Below are positions 41,654-51,294 of a stretch of DNA of 61,159 bases, in pieces; position 1 is the first letter of the stretch, and every line of letters begins with the position of its first letter. Location: assembly GCA_030749725.1 (NCBI GenBank), contig JASMJM010000112.1, positions 1 through 61,159 of the forward strand. Reading direction: 5' to 3'. Source of the DNA: Pseudomonadales bacterium. GTDB taxonomy: Bacteria > Pseudomonadota > Gammaproteobacteria > Pseudomonadales > Azotimanducaceae. The notes beneath the pieces are model-generated. The model was not told the origin of the DNA and did no database searches. It saw nothing but the letters and a program-made list of their open reading frames with translations. A program made the translations under genes and the position numbers.

Positions 41654-42990
41654 TGCTCCGTTTCCTTGCGATTGCGCAGGTCATCCTTGCCGGTACGGAT
41701 AAGCTGCACGATGGGAATATTCGAAGGGCAGGAGAAGGTACAGCAACCGCACTCCACGCAGTCCATCAACGAATATTCACGCATCTCGTCAAACATGCGT
41801 GCCTTTGACAGGCGGGCCAAACGGGAGGGGTTGAGGAAATAGGGGCAGGCCTCGACGCATCGACCGCACTTGATACAGGGATACTCTTTACGTCCGGCTG
41901 TTTCGGCCTCGGTGAAAGCAAGTATGCCGGAACTGCCCTTGAGAATCGGCACATCCAGACTGGCGATGGGACGACCCATCATCGGACCACCCATGATGAC
42001 TTCACGGGTTTCCTCTTTCAAGCCACCACAAAAACGCAGCACTTCCCGTACCGGCGTGCCGAGCGGCACGATCAGATTGGCCGGGTAAGCAGCACCTGGA
42101 CCAGCGACAGTTACGATGCGCTCGATCAAGGGAATGGCACGCTCGAAATAGTCGAAGATGGCAATGATGGTGCCGACATTGTTGACATTTACTTCCACAT
42201 CTCGAGGCAGCAAGCCGGCCGGGATTTCTCTGTCGAAGATGCTCTTGATGAGCATCTTTTCAGCGCCCTGGGGATACTTGACCTGCAAGGGAACGATCCG
42301 CACCGATTGATCCGGTTTGACGTGCCGGCGCAGAATCTCAATGGCATCCGGTTTGTTTACTTCCACACCAATGACCGTCTCTTCTGCACCTATTTTCCGG
42401 CGCACGATTTCGGCCCCCTGCAGCAGATCGTCAGGTCGCTCCAACATCAAGCGGTGATCGTTGGTCAGGTAGGGTTCACACTCGGCACCGTTTACCAGCA
42501 GGTAACGGATCTTTAGTCCATCCGGTATGGAGAACTTGACGTGGCACGGAAACGCAGCGCCACCCATACCGACGATTCCCGCCTCCTGCACCGCAGCAAT
42601 AAACTCCTCAATGGACAGTGACTGCCACGGCAGAGGATCACCGCGCTCCTCCTGCTGAGTTGCATAGGGATCTGCTTCGATCTCTATTGCCGGAGCAAAG
42701 CTGCCGTCCATACTTCGAAAGCCCTCTATCTTCCGGACCCACCCCGTCACCGGGCTGTGCAGCGTCGTTGATACGAAAGCAGTGGCATCGGCAATTTTCT
42801 GGCCACGCCGAACGCGCTCGCCTACCGTCACTATGGCGCGGGAGGGTGCACCAATGTGCTGGCCCAGAGGCATTAGATAACGGTTGACGAACGGCACCCG
42901 CTGAATGGGCAGATCGGCCGTCTGTTCCTTAAGATGAGCTGGATGAACGCCATGATCGAAACTTCGGCGCAGTAGACGCAGCGGATTCAT
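41650..42990 (-). CDS. rnfC: RnfC, NADH-binding peripheral subunit (cluster 2)
   Basis: A 446-residue protein with HGVHPAHLKEQT at the start, VGMGGAAFPCHVKFSIP, LVNGAECEPYLTNDHRLML, GGPMMGRPIA and two [4Fe-4S] motifs, CIKCGRCVEACPYFLNPS (about 372) and CVECGCCTFSCPSN (about 411). The NADH/FMN-binding core looks complete. It is short, without the extended C-terminal tail of RsxC. It lies 23 bp after the end of the degenerate PFOR gene. Confidence 0.9.
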   Translation of the reverse strand: MNPLRLLRRSFDHGVHPAHLKEQTADLPIQRVPFVNRYLMPLGQHIGAPSRAIVTVGERVRRGQKIADATAFVSTTLHSPVTGWVRKIEGFRSMDGSFAPAIEIEADPYATQQEERGDPLPWQSLSIEEFIAAVQEAGIVGMGGAAFPCHVKFSIPDGLKIRYLLVNGAECEPYLTNDHRLMLERPDDLLQGAEIVRRKIGAEETVIGVEVNKPDAIEILRRHVKPDQSVRIVPLQVKYPQGAEKMLIKSIFDREIPAGLLPRDVEVNVNNVGTIIAIFDYFERAIPLIERIVTVAGPGAAYPANLIVPLGTPVREVLRFCGGLKEETREVIMGGPMMGRPIASLDVPILKGSSGILAFTEAETAGRKEYPCIKCGRCVEACPYFLNPSRLARLSKARMFDEMREYSLMDCVECGCCTFSCPSNIPIVQLIRTGKDDLRNRKETEQ

Positions 42991-43013
42991 GCCTTTAGCT
43001 CGTGCTCTTGCCG

Positions 43014-46000
43014 TTATGATTCGGTGGATTCAACATCGTGGCCTTGGCTCTGGCTCGATTCCGGCATGCCCGCATCAGCGTCGCCGCTTCGGGTGACCCG
43101 ATAGTCCGCCAGCTTCAGCAACTGATCTTTGATCTGAACGGCCATGTCAGACTTTATGCTCTGTTCCAGTTGCGCTATTCTCCCTTCATACTCCTCCTTG
43201 AGGGAAGCCAGTTCCGCCTGGTGATCGGCAGCCACCTTCTGCTCTGCTTCCTGTTCAACTCTTGCCGTGAATGGGGTAACCAATCCGGCCAACTCCTGCA
43301 AGGCACGCCAATTCTGTTCCCGTTCCACAACTACATCGAGCATACTTGAATCGATGACATAGGAGATTTCGTCCTCACCCGCAACGCCCGTCAGACACGG
43401 TGTCTTGTTGCTGCGAGCATTGGATTCGAGTTGCAGCCAATCGACAAGCGGAATGGGCGCCGGGTCCTGGTCTTCGATAACTCTGAAACAATGCTTGAAG
43501 CGGGTCTCGGTAAACGCCCAATCTGCAGGTGTCAGGAGTTCACTTTCGTCCTGTCCCTGCCAGGTCTGCAAAGGTTCGGGATTACCTTCCAGATCCAAGC
43601 GTGAACCGAACACTCCCTCCCCCTCAGGATCGTATCGGAACAGAGGAAAAGTACGGCTGGCAACCGCCAGACTGGCCTGTTCGAAGGTATGATCCGGTGC
43701 AAAACCATGCCGCTGCGGACTGGGTGCGTGTACGTGAATCAGAGCCGGCCCTGCAAACACGATTGCGGCACGAATGCTTTCTCGCAGGTGATCTGGAGCG
43801 GAGATCGAACTCTGCGCAACATAGGCTTTCTGTTGTGCTAGTGCCAGCAACCCAATGTTGGCTCGCGGATTGTTGACCGGTGCCAGGGGCAGTTCGCTGG
43901 GGACGGAGCCGGTCAGGCCAAAATCAAGTTCCGCCATGATCAGAATCTTGATCGGCAATTCCGAGTTAAGCAGCCAGGTGATTTGCGAAAAGCCACGACC
44001 AGCGAGAATTTCATCATCCCCAACGAGGAACAGAGGCGGACAAAGCAATCTCTCCTGTGCGGTTAACTGCAGCCAGGTCAAACGTTCAATGGCTGCCCGT
44101 TGCCAGTCTACGCCGCTCGGCTGATCGATTTCGAGCCTGGCCGTGCGCATGACTCCAACAGCTTCCGTGGTTGCACGGATCTGCCCCTGCAGCAATCCTG
44201 CCGCCAACTGCGATACGTCGCCGGTCATGTCGATGACTACCGGTACCTGAAAGGGATTGTGGGGGAATACCCCGGCCCAGGTCGCCACTGAGCCAGGCGC
44301 GACTGCCAGTCCAAACCGAGCACGACCCAAGCCGTTAGGTCCCTCTGACAGACGCCAGTGTAGGTCAGATAGCTGCTTGGTCACCTGCAGGAGTCTACGC
44401 AGGTCTGCACTATTGAACGAGGAGTTGAAGGTGTTGTCGTCGTTTTCCAGCTTGCTGGTGAGTGCGCTCAGATCAACCTGCGGGGATTGAATCTGATCCA
44501 AGCCGTGTAACAGTGCATCCAGATCCTCGGTGGGCAAGGCATCCGTTATGGTTGCACGGATCAAGCCACTGACCTCGTCTCTGATTGCGGCAAGTTCCTC
44601 TGCAAATAGATGCTGGACTGGTTGCTGCTGATACTCGGTCGCCGCAAGCGCCATGCGCATGGCGACTTTCTCACCGGAGCCGGCCTCAGCACCATCGCCA
44701 CCCGAGAGAGCAAGCAAACAATAGCGTGACAGCATCACTGCCGCCATGGAGCCCACATCGGGATCGGTGCTGACGCGTTCGATGGTCTCCGAGGGAGTGT
44801 CCGGTGTCTCGGCCCAGATTCTCCATAACTCTCGCGCCTCTTTCAATTTGTCTGCATCCTGCGGGGCCATGTCCAAGGCCTGCGCTTCGCACAAACTGGT
44901 ACACAACCCGCACGCCTTGCAGGCATCAGGATTAACCACCAGAGACAACAGTTCAGCACTATCTTTGGCAACGGCTTCCGCCCGGTGATAAAAGGGTTCG
45001 GTAACCGCGACGGGTAGTGGTCCGATCTTCTCTACGACGTCTGCAATCCCGGCTTCGATGGCTTGCTTGCGCTCTTCGGCCAGAGACATCTTCTCACCGA
45101 GCCATTGGAACGCCGCTTTGATCATGTCACCAGCGCTGCCGTGTTGGTTTTCCTCGATCTTGGCCTGGCTGATGATGCGGCTGGAAAGCTGCGAGGTAAT
45201 CGGTCTGAGTGGATCCGCCCCGGTCAGGCGGATTCCCGTATCGATCAATGCCGCTGGACTGACGGCAACAACGCCGATGGCGCTGTCGGGACAACCGGTC
45301 CAGCACTTGCCGCAACCGGTGCAGAGCGCCGGGTCATAGACGGGCAGGGATGTCCGGGATTCACTCAAGTCTCTAAAGGTTGCACTGAGGGGAGGGATTG
45401 TCCCGGTAGCCAGATAGGGGTCAGCAGCCATCGTGTCGACCTCACCATTTCTATACAGGACACCGATCTGGTCCCAGAACCGAGGCAAGCTGTCGTAACT
45501 ATCACTGCTGCGTCCAGGACGGTCGCCGCCCAGATGCTGTACAGCCGCGGGCGCTTCTTCACTCACGGTGGTATTAACAGGAGACGCTGCACTCAGGGCC
45601 TCGGTGTCAACCAATTGCACCTTCTCGAGACCGTCAGTGAATGCTTGCAGGGAGGCGTTGCGTTCGACAATGGGCAATTCCGCCAGTATTTCTTCCCGAG
45701 CGGAAACCACCCTGCGTTCCTTTTGATCCAACAGGCCCTGCGCCAGTAACGATCCAATCACGCCGCCAAGCAGATATTCGCCGTCCAGTTCCGTGGCTTC
45801 AGACGTTTGCGCCAATTCCGGCGTGTCAGGCGGCTCCTCGACTGAGCCTGTCAACCTGTCTGGCAAACAAAAAACTCTAAGCTGTCGTTCCTCAATCAAC
45901 TGGAGCTGTTCCGCGGTAAGCTCGCTTTCCGGTGCGCTTTGAATCAGCAGCACGCCCCCGGACGCAAGGTTTTTGCCGAGGTCCATCTGTGCATGAATCC

Positions 46001-47705
46001 GCTGCGCTGCCACCACCGCCAGATCAATGGGAAGATCATCGCCCGGATCCTGCAATCCATCGGCTGCATGCAGAATTCGATCGACACAGCAGGATCCCCA
46101 GCGTTCCCAGGAAAGACCCGGACGGGTGCGGACCTGTCCGGCTTCGAGCCGTTGCAGCAGTGTGCCGGTCTGACAGGCGAGATCTTCGTGACCGCGCCCG
46201 GTCAGTCGATGTATGGCAATCGAGATGCTGGACGTTGAGACGAGATCGGCCGGCACTTCGCTGCCGCGTACTGCCAGCGTGGCTGTATCCGGATAGGCAC
46301 GACGCAACGTATCCAGCAATACCTGGCGTTTCGGATGGGCACTGGCGGCCGATCCAAAATCGGCGCCGAGATACAGGGTCGGGCCCGCCCCGTCTGCCAA
46401 CCTGGCGGAGAGGGCAATGAGATCCCGGGCCCTGAGGGGTTGACCACCCACTCCGTAATGTACCGATTGACAAACGGGTAGTTCTCTCTGTTCCAGGTGG
46501 GGGTACTCCAAGACCGGCGAGCCACTTTCGAGGGCTCGGTCCAGGCTGGTACGTATCTCACGCAACAGGGGTGAATCGGAAGCCAGAGGTGCATCCAGAC
46601 GCTCAAGCACTGCCACCGCCTGCTTACCCTTTAGCCGGTCAACCACTTCTGCCGCCGGAAAAGGTCGCAGATTGTTGATACCCAGCACGCCGATCGGCGT
46701 CTTGCGCTCTCTACGCAAATAGTCAGCCACGCCCCTGGCGGTTTCTTGGGCCGCTCCCTGAGCGACCAGTACCAGGCTGGCATCATCCAGCATGTGGGTC
46801 GATACGGGGCCATACTCTCTGCCCGTGTGCTGGGCGAATAAGCGGTAGCATTCCCGCAGAGACTCACTGACCTGCTGATTGAAGTAGGGCTTTTGAGCTG
46901 CTGCACCCAACGCATAGCTTTCCGGCCCGAAAAGGGCTCCCTGCAATACCGGTCGATCCAGATCATACCAACGGGGAACACGCCGGCGAGTATCCCCAAA
47001 CAACAGTTTCTGTGCCGCAGTTGGCACCTCGATCTGTCCATCGGCCGGACCTAGAAACTTCTCGACCTGGGCAGGTGATAGCAGGCACAGGTTTTGAGCG
47101 GAAAGGGCTGTCAACTCACCATCCATCACTACCAGGCCTGGCGTCAGCGTTTGCTCCGCAACCCGACGGGCAATAAAGGTGAAGTCAGCGGCCTCCTGAA
47201 CGTTTGCGGCAAAGAGGGTAAAGAAGCCCGAGTCAGCACTCAGATGGAAAGCTTCGTGGCCACTGCCAAGGGCTGCCCCGTGGGCGGCCATGGCACGGTT
47301 GCTTAGATGCAGGACGATCGGCAGGTTGCGCCCTGCTGCAGACACGAGCAGATCCTGCACTGCGCCTATGTCAGGTCCGGATAGAAAACTGGTCACCCGT
47401 CGGCCCGCCAATGCAAGGCCAATGGCTGCAGCAACAGCGCCTCTTGGTCCTTCCGCCTGGTGAGCAGCCAAGGAGCCGCCAAACAGATTGGCACCACCGG
47501 ACTCCGATCTCCAAGCCAGATCGGCGCTGCCGGTTGGAAAGGATCCACCCATCACCGCGTCCTGTGCGATCATCGCTTCCGATAAGGCAACCGCGGAATT
47601 ACCGTCCAGGACGGTATCGACGCCCTCCTCTGCCAGTGTGGAACCAGGCGGCGCACCGAACAGGGTTCGATATAATCGAATAGCTGTGGTTGTGAGATCT
47701 GGCAT
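43014..47705 (-). CDS. PFOR-family pseudoenzyme (giant NifJ-like protein without catalytic site)
   Basis: A 1563-residue homolog of the protein at 32694 along its whole length. Start ATG 47705 (a TTG at 47768 would add 21 residues). Two ferredoxin motifs are intact: CTGCGKCWTGCP at about 795 and CKACGLCTSLCE at about 929. The catalytic parts have decayed: AYPITPS has become GGSFPTG; ACLGCGEK has become AEAGSGEK; NATGC has become AVAPGS; GDGAMYD has become GDDEILA; SNTGGQ has become GLTGSVP; and the fourth proximal Cys is missing. The C-terminal extension ends WRALQELAG and is followed by a coiled coil. The frame is long and clean, and the losses are confined to the active site. It therefore looks like a selected electron-wire or scaffold protein and not a dying gene. 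Confidence 0.8.
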   Translation of the reverse strand: MPDLTTTAIRLYRTLFGAPPGSTLAEEGVDTVLDGNSAVALSEAMIAQDAVMGGSFPTGSADLAWRSESGGANLFGGSLAAHQAEGPRGAVAAAIGLALAGRRVTSFLSGPDIGAVQDLLVSAAGRNLPIVLHLSNRAMAAHGAALGSGHEAFHLSADSGFFTLFAANVQEAADFTFIARRVAEQTLTPGLVVMDGELTALSAQNLCLLSPAQVEKFLGPADGQIEVPTAAQKLLFGDTRRRVPRWYDLDRPVLQGALFGPESYALGAAAQKPYFNQQVSESLRECYRLFAQHTGREYGPVSTHMLDDASLVLVAQGAAQETARGVADYLRRERKTPIGVLGINNLRPFPAAEVVDRLKGKQAVAVLERLDAPLASDSPLLREIRTSLDRALESGSPVLEYPHLEQRELPVCQSVHYGVGGQPLRARDLIALSARLADGAGPTLYLGADFGSAASAHPKRQVLLDTLRRAYPDTATLAVRGSEVPADLVSTSSISIAIHRLTGRGHEDLACQTGTLLQRLEAGQVRTRPGLSWERWGSCCVDRILHAADGLQDPGDDLPIDLAVVAAQRIHAQMDLGKNLASGGVLLIQSAPESELTAEQLQLIEERQLRVFCLPDRLTGSVEEPPDTPELAQTSEATELDGEYLLGGVIGSLLAQGLLDQKERRVVSAREEILAELPIVERNASLQAFTDGLEKVQLVDTEALSAASPVNTTVSEEAPAAVQHLGGDRPGRSSDSYDSLPRFWDQIGVLYRNGEVDTMAADPYLATGTIPPLSATFRDLSESRTSLPVYDPALCTGCGKCWTGCPDSAIGVVAVSPAALIDTGIRLTGADPLRPITSQLSSRIISQAKIEENQHGSAGDMIKAAFQWLGEKMSLAEERKQAIEAGIADVVEKIGPLPVAVTEPFYHRAEAVAKDSAELLSLVVNPDACKACGLCTSLCEAQALDMAPQDADKLKEARELWRIWAETPDTPSETIERVSTDPDVGSMAAVMLSRYCLLALSGGDGAEAGSGEKVAMRMALAATEYQQQPVQHLFAEELAAIRDEVSGLIRATITDALPTEDLDALLHGLDQIQSPQVDLSALTSKLENDDNTFNSSFNSADLRRLLQVTKQLSDLHWRLSEGPNGLGRARFGLAVAPGSVATWAGVFPHNPFQVPVVIDMTGDVSQLAAGLLQGQIRATTEAVGVMRTARLEIDQPSGVDWQRAAIERLTWLQLTAQERLLCPPLFLVGDDEILAGRGFSQITWLLNSELPIKILIMAELDFGLTGSVPSELPLAPVNNPRANIGLLALAQQKAYVAQSSISAPDHLRESIRAAIVFAGPALIHVHAPSPQRHGFAPDHTFEQASLAVASRTFPLFRYDPEGEGVFGSRLDLEGNPEPLQTWQGQDESELLTPADWAFTETRFKHCFRVIEDQDPAPIPLVDWLQLESNARSNKTPCLTGVAGEDEISYVIDSSMLDVVVEREQNWRALQELAGLVTPFTARVEQEAEQKVAADHQAELASLKEEYEGRIAQLEQSIKSDMAVQIKDQLLKLADYRVTRSGDADAGMPESSQSQGHDVESTES

Positions 47706-47771
47706 AAGTAATGTGTGACTTGTCGGTAAACAGTTACGCTTAAGTGGCGGCCTGATCAGGCAGGGCAACGT

Positions 47772-48626
47772 TTACCCGTATCTCCTTCCACCTCCTGTGC
47801 TGGCATAGTCCTGCTCTTGAAATTGATCCCCCTGCAACCACTTGATGGAATTTGTAGCACAGCGGAATGTGGCCTCGGGCTTCGCGTTGCCACCGGCAGC
47901 ATAGTCGACAACGGGAAGATTGTTCTCCATGCGAATCAAATCCGGGGCTGCATCGGCGACACACTTGCCGCATGCATCACAAGCCACCTTGCATAAGTTG
48001 GTGGCCGCTTCGCCCGCCAGGGGGGAATTACATTGCACGTAAAGATTCTGGTTGAGCGGCATGATCTCCAACAGATCCTTTGGACAGGCATCCACACAGT
48101 CCGGACACGCCACACAGTTTTCTGTATCCACCTCGGGAAGCCCATTGTCATTCATGTGGATGACGTCAAAGGTACAAGCTACTTCACAATCCCCGAGACC
48201 CAAACATCCCCACGAACAGCCTTTGCCACCCCCCGATACGATTGACGCGCCACGACAGCTGTCGAAACCAAGATATTCGGCAATCTGATGGGCTTCGCTG
48301 TTTCCACCGGCACAACGCAGCCGCGACACCATTTTTTCCTTTGCACCAGCGTCCACTTGCAGGTACTCGGCAATAAGCTCGATATCATCGGGGGAACTAA
48401 CCGTGCAGCCACTCGGCGCCACCAGGCCTGCTGCCAACTTCTCTGCAAAGGGGAGACAACCGGGTTCACCGCAGGCTCCACAGTTGGTCCCCGGCAGCAG
48501 CTCGTTGGTCCCCTCTATTCTCGGATCCTCCTTGACCGCTAGACGTCGGTCGGAGACAGCGAGAATGATGCCGAAGAACAAGCCGATGCCCACCATGATA
48601 GCGGGCGCAAGCAAGAGCTCCATCAT
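47772..48626 (-). CDS. rnfB: RnfB, ferredoxin-type iron-sulfur subunit (cluster 2)
   Basis: A 284-residue protein: N-terminal helix LLAPAIMVGIGLFFGIILAV, then the NCGACGEPGCLPFAEKL motif with its following Cys for a [4Fe-4S] cluster, then CSWGCLGLGDCEVAC, CVACPDCVDACPKDLL and CDACGKCVADAAPD. The start ATG overlaps the stop of the 854-residue fusion gene (ACTGATGATGG). It is the ferredoxin-contacting subunit, here directly following a ferredoxin-fused PFOR fragment, which suggests physical contact between the two products. Confidence 0.9.
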   Translation of the reverse strand: MMELLLAPAIMVGIGLFFGIILAVSDRRLAVKEDPRIEGTNELLPGTNCGACGEPGCLPFAEKLAAGLVAPSGCTVSSPDDIELIAEYLQVDAGAKEKMVSRLRCAGGNSEAHQIAEYLGFDSCRGASIVSGGGKGCSWGCLGLGDCEVACTFDVIHMNDNGLPEVDTENCVACPDCVDACPKDLLEIMPLNQNLYVQCNSPLAGEAATNLCKVACDACGKCVADAAPDLIRMENNLPVVDYAAGGNAKPEATFRCATNSIKWLQGDQFQEQDYASTGGGRRYG

Positions 48627-51190
48627 CAGTTGTAAGCTGCAGCCCGGGCTATCAACTCGTCCAGTCCCGGCTCGTTAGGATCCACCGGCTTGCCTGGATG
48701 GATGCATTTAGCCGGGCAGAGCTCAGCTGCCTCCACTAGTTGTGCGAACGTACCCACTTTCGGGTCCGTGATGACCGCCTGCTTGTTATCGTTGTACTCG
48801 AACAGGAGTTTATTGATCGCCATGCAGTCATCGCACGTAGTGCAGAGGATGCTATCGATATAGGGATCGTCAAAGCTGATTACTTCCTCTTGCTCTTCCG
48901 CTACCGCCGCTTCCGGTTCAGGCTGCACTGCCTGCTGCACCTCTTCGGCGGGGACTGCAACCGCTGCTGGAGCTGACTCGGACAGGGAGGTCAGATCCAT
49001 CCCCAGCAGGACGTTCGCCAGTTTGCCCATCACTTCCCCGGCCGTCTCACTACGCACCTGCTCCAGCTCGTCAGCGTGTTCTTGTCTCAGCTCCTCGATC
49101 TCGGCATCCCTGGCAGCCCGTTCCTCTTGCTGCACATTCGCTATTGCCAACTCCACATGACGGTTGCGTACACCGGCCAGTTCCTGCAGTGTTCGCCAAT
49201 AACTCAACCGGTCGCGACAGGCGAGCATCAGGGCTCTGGATACCACCACCTTGCTCAGCAATCCCTCTGCATCAACGGCCCACACGAAAGGCAGACAGCG
49301 ATCGGTCTGATCCGACGGCAAAGCCAGGTATTCATCCACAGGCAGCAAGTCGTCGCAACTGCACTGCACCGGCACCGATCGAAAGTGGTGCCACAGTTGC
49401 GGAATCAGCAGGGAGTAGTCGACGAACGTAAAAGGTAGTTGTAGCACCTCTTCGGTGCCACTGTCATCCACATAGGTGAGTGAATTGACTGGCCAATTCA
49501 ATTCAGACTGTGGGTTGCCGGCAAAATTCAACCGCTCTGCTGCGGCATCGCCCGCCGTAGGATTGATTTCAATATAGGGGTGCGCCCTGCTTTCCAGGGC
49601 CGCACTGGCCACGATCCACGGATCCAGGTACAGGTCCTCTTCCTGGAAACCCGAATCTACCAGATGCAGGCTGGTCCTGATGGTACCGAGGGCAGAAACA
49701 AAGCCGCGGAAAAGATGCTCGTGTCGCGCCGACGAGGACTGCACGATCACTGCCTGTCTGTGTCCGATCCCGAAATAGCCCAGCTCGATGCGGTAGCTGT
49801 GCAGGGGATCCTCTCCCGACTGTGTCCCTGGATTGTCGTATGCCGGAACCCAGGCCAGGATCTGAATCGGCTTACCTGATCGCAACTGCTGTGAGAAGGA
49901 ACGCAGGCCGTCTCCGGCAATGTTCTCGGCCGTCTCCAGCGCCACCAGCGGCGAAATGAGTTGCAGTTCCTGTGTAGTAAATGCCTGCCAGTCGAAGCTG
50001 GCAAACCAGGAGTCATGTACGGATGGATCGTAATTCCCTTCTGTTTCCAGAGCTGCTACACGGACTGCCGCGAATATTCTGGCGTAGCGCGCCACCTCAG
50101 CGTCGAATCGAGCCGCGGCGCCGGTACAGGGATCTGCATCATGGATCATCTCGATACATTCGATCTGATCGAAGTGGTCAGACACCCCGTCATCATGCAG
50201 ATCGCCTACACATCTCACCAAAACGGGATCGTCTTCATATTCCTGCAGCGTCTTCAGTGCCCCTTCGATGCGCTGTTTGCGCTCGACGGACATACTCTCG
50301 GATCCATGCGTCTGCTTTCCCATTACACCGGTTAACGCTGATGTATCGAAATACTGCGATGTGTTGCCAACGCTGCTTCCCACCATATCCGGATCGTTGG
50401 CAGCACCTGTCTTGGCCCGTTCGACGGCCAGTAGATCTATGAGACCCCGCATGCGTTCGCTGACAATTTCGCCGAAACGCAAACGCCGCTGGAACAGGTG
50501 ATGGCGTGCAGCGTGGATCAGCAGGTGAATGGCCACATAGCGACTGTAACCCAGGAACTGGCCCTGCTTGTCAACCTGATCAGATAAACTGTCCAGCTCA
50601 GATTGCAGCTTTTCCCGATTCTCTTCGGCAAGCCCGATCTGCTCCTGCAGTGCAACGCCCGCCTCCACCACCAAAGATCCGGCATCCACCGGGCTCTGCT
50701 GCGCGAGCAATTGGCTTCGCAGGTAACGTTCAACCCACGGCAGGTTGTCTTTGAGCATTCGCGCAGAATCTTCACCGGGTGCAAACGCCGCCACGGAATC
50801 CTTCAGGAAATCGCTCAGTGGACTTACCGCCAGGTCGTTTTCTTCGCCACCCGTTGGATAAAGGTAGAGCGGATACTCGTAACGAATCTGTGTTACGTCC
50901 CTATATGGGTGCAGCAGCGCCGGCAGCAAGCTCTCGGTTACCTGCTGGCCACTGGAAGCTACGCTTGGATCACCGAGGTGAAAGCGCCGCAACGAATGGA
51001 TGATCTCTCCCGACGCATCTTCATCGATTGCCACCGCCGGCAGCGTTACTATTGGGCTGCTCTCCCTGTTTGCCGAAGACACGACGGATATCTGCACGGC
51101 GGATCCGCGTTGCTGGAATGCCGCCAGTGCAGAAGCCTCTCCTGCCACAGCGGGCAGCGCCTGATTTTCCGAGCTATTCTTGTTTGTCAT
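48626..51190 (-). CDS. PFOR thiamine-domain remnant fused to coiled coil and single-cluster ferredoxin
   Basis: An 854-residue protein without the PFOR alpha, gamma or bacterial-ferredoxin domains. From about 400 to 680 it aligns with the end of NifJ: LISPLVALETAENIAGDG against LLCPPVVAVGGDGAMYDI, then SGKPIQ, ALESRAHPY, FAGNPQSELNW, LPFVWAVD and YWRTLQELAG. The GDG motif and the proximal cysteines are absent. Coiled-coil sequence with alternating Glu/Arg follows (690-730), then an acidic Pro/Ala linker and a ferredoxin domain with CTTCDDC (783-789) and CP at 825. The first 400 residues contain helical segments that I do not recognise. Likely a structural electron carrier that docks on RnfB. 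The start has no strong ribosome site. Confidence 0.75.
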   Translation of the reverse strand: MTNKNSSENQALPAVAGEASALAAFQQRGSAVQISVVSSANRESSPIVTLPAVAIDEDASGEIIHSLRRFHLGDPSVASSGQQVTESLLPALLHPYRDVTQIRYEYPLYLYPTGGEENDLAVSPLSDFLKDSVAAFAPGEDSARMLKDNLPWVERYLRSQLLAQQSPVDAGSLVVEAGVALQEQIGLAEENREKLQSELDSLSDQVDKQGQFLGYSRYVAIHLLIHAARHHLFQRRLRFGEIVSERMRGLIDLLAVERAKTGAANDPDMVGSSVGNTSQYFDTSALTGVMGKQTHGSESMSVERKQRIEGALKTLQEYEDDPVLVRCVGDLHDDGVSDHFDQIECIEMIHDADPCTGAAARFDAEVARYARIFAAVRVAALETEGNYDPSVHDSWFASFDWQAFTTQELQLISPLVALETAENIAGDGLRSFSQQLRSGKPIQILAWVPAYDNPGTQSGEDPLHSYRIELGYFGIGHRQAVIVQSSSARHEHLFRGFVSALGTIRTSLHLVDSGFQEEDLYLDPWIVASAALESRAHPYIEINPTAGDAAAERLNFAGNPQSELNWPVNSLTYVDDSGTEEVLQLPFTFVDYSLLIPQLWHHFRSVPVQCSCDDLLPVDEYLALPSDQTDRCLPFVWAVDAEGLLSKVVVSRALMLACRDRLSYWRTLQELAGVRNRHVELAIANVQQEERAARDAEIEELRQEHADELEQVRSETAGEVMGKLANVLLGMDLTSLSESAPAAVAVPAEEVQQAVQPEPEAAVAEEQEEVISFDDPYIDSILCTTCDDCMAINKLLFEYNDNKQAVITDPKVGTFAQLVEAAELCPAKCIHPGKPVDPNEPGLDELIARAAAYN

Positions 51191-51294
51191 AAATCTGGAT
51201 AGTGTACGTACATGTTTAAGGTCCGCGCTTCCGGTGCCTGTCTCAAGTTACTGATCTTGCTGCTAACATCTAATCTATGTTTGCTGGACTCGCA

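Noticed and set aside
43014-47705. Calling the PFOR-like protein of cluster 2 a pseudogene
   Set aside because: The frame is uninterrupted over 4.7 kb, iron-sulfur motifs are kept and genes on both sides are tightly coupled, so it appears to be expressed.
50603-51202. A 199-residue plus-strand frame opposite the PFOR-ferredoxin fusion
   Set aside because: No domain or motif, no ribosome site; it is antisense to a well supported gene.
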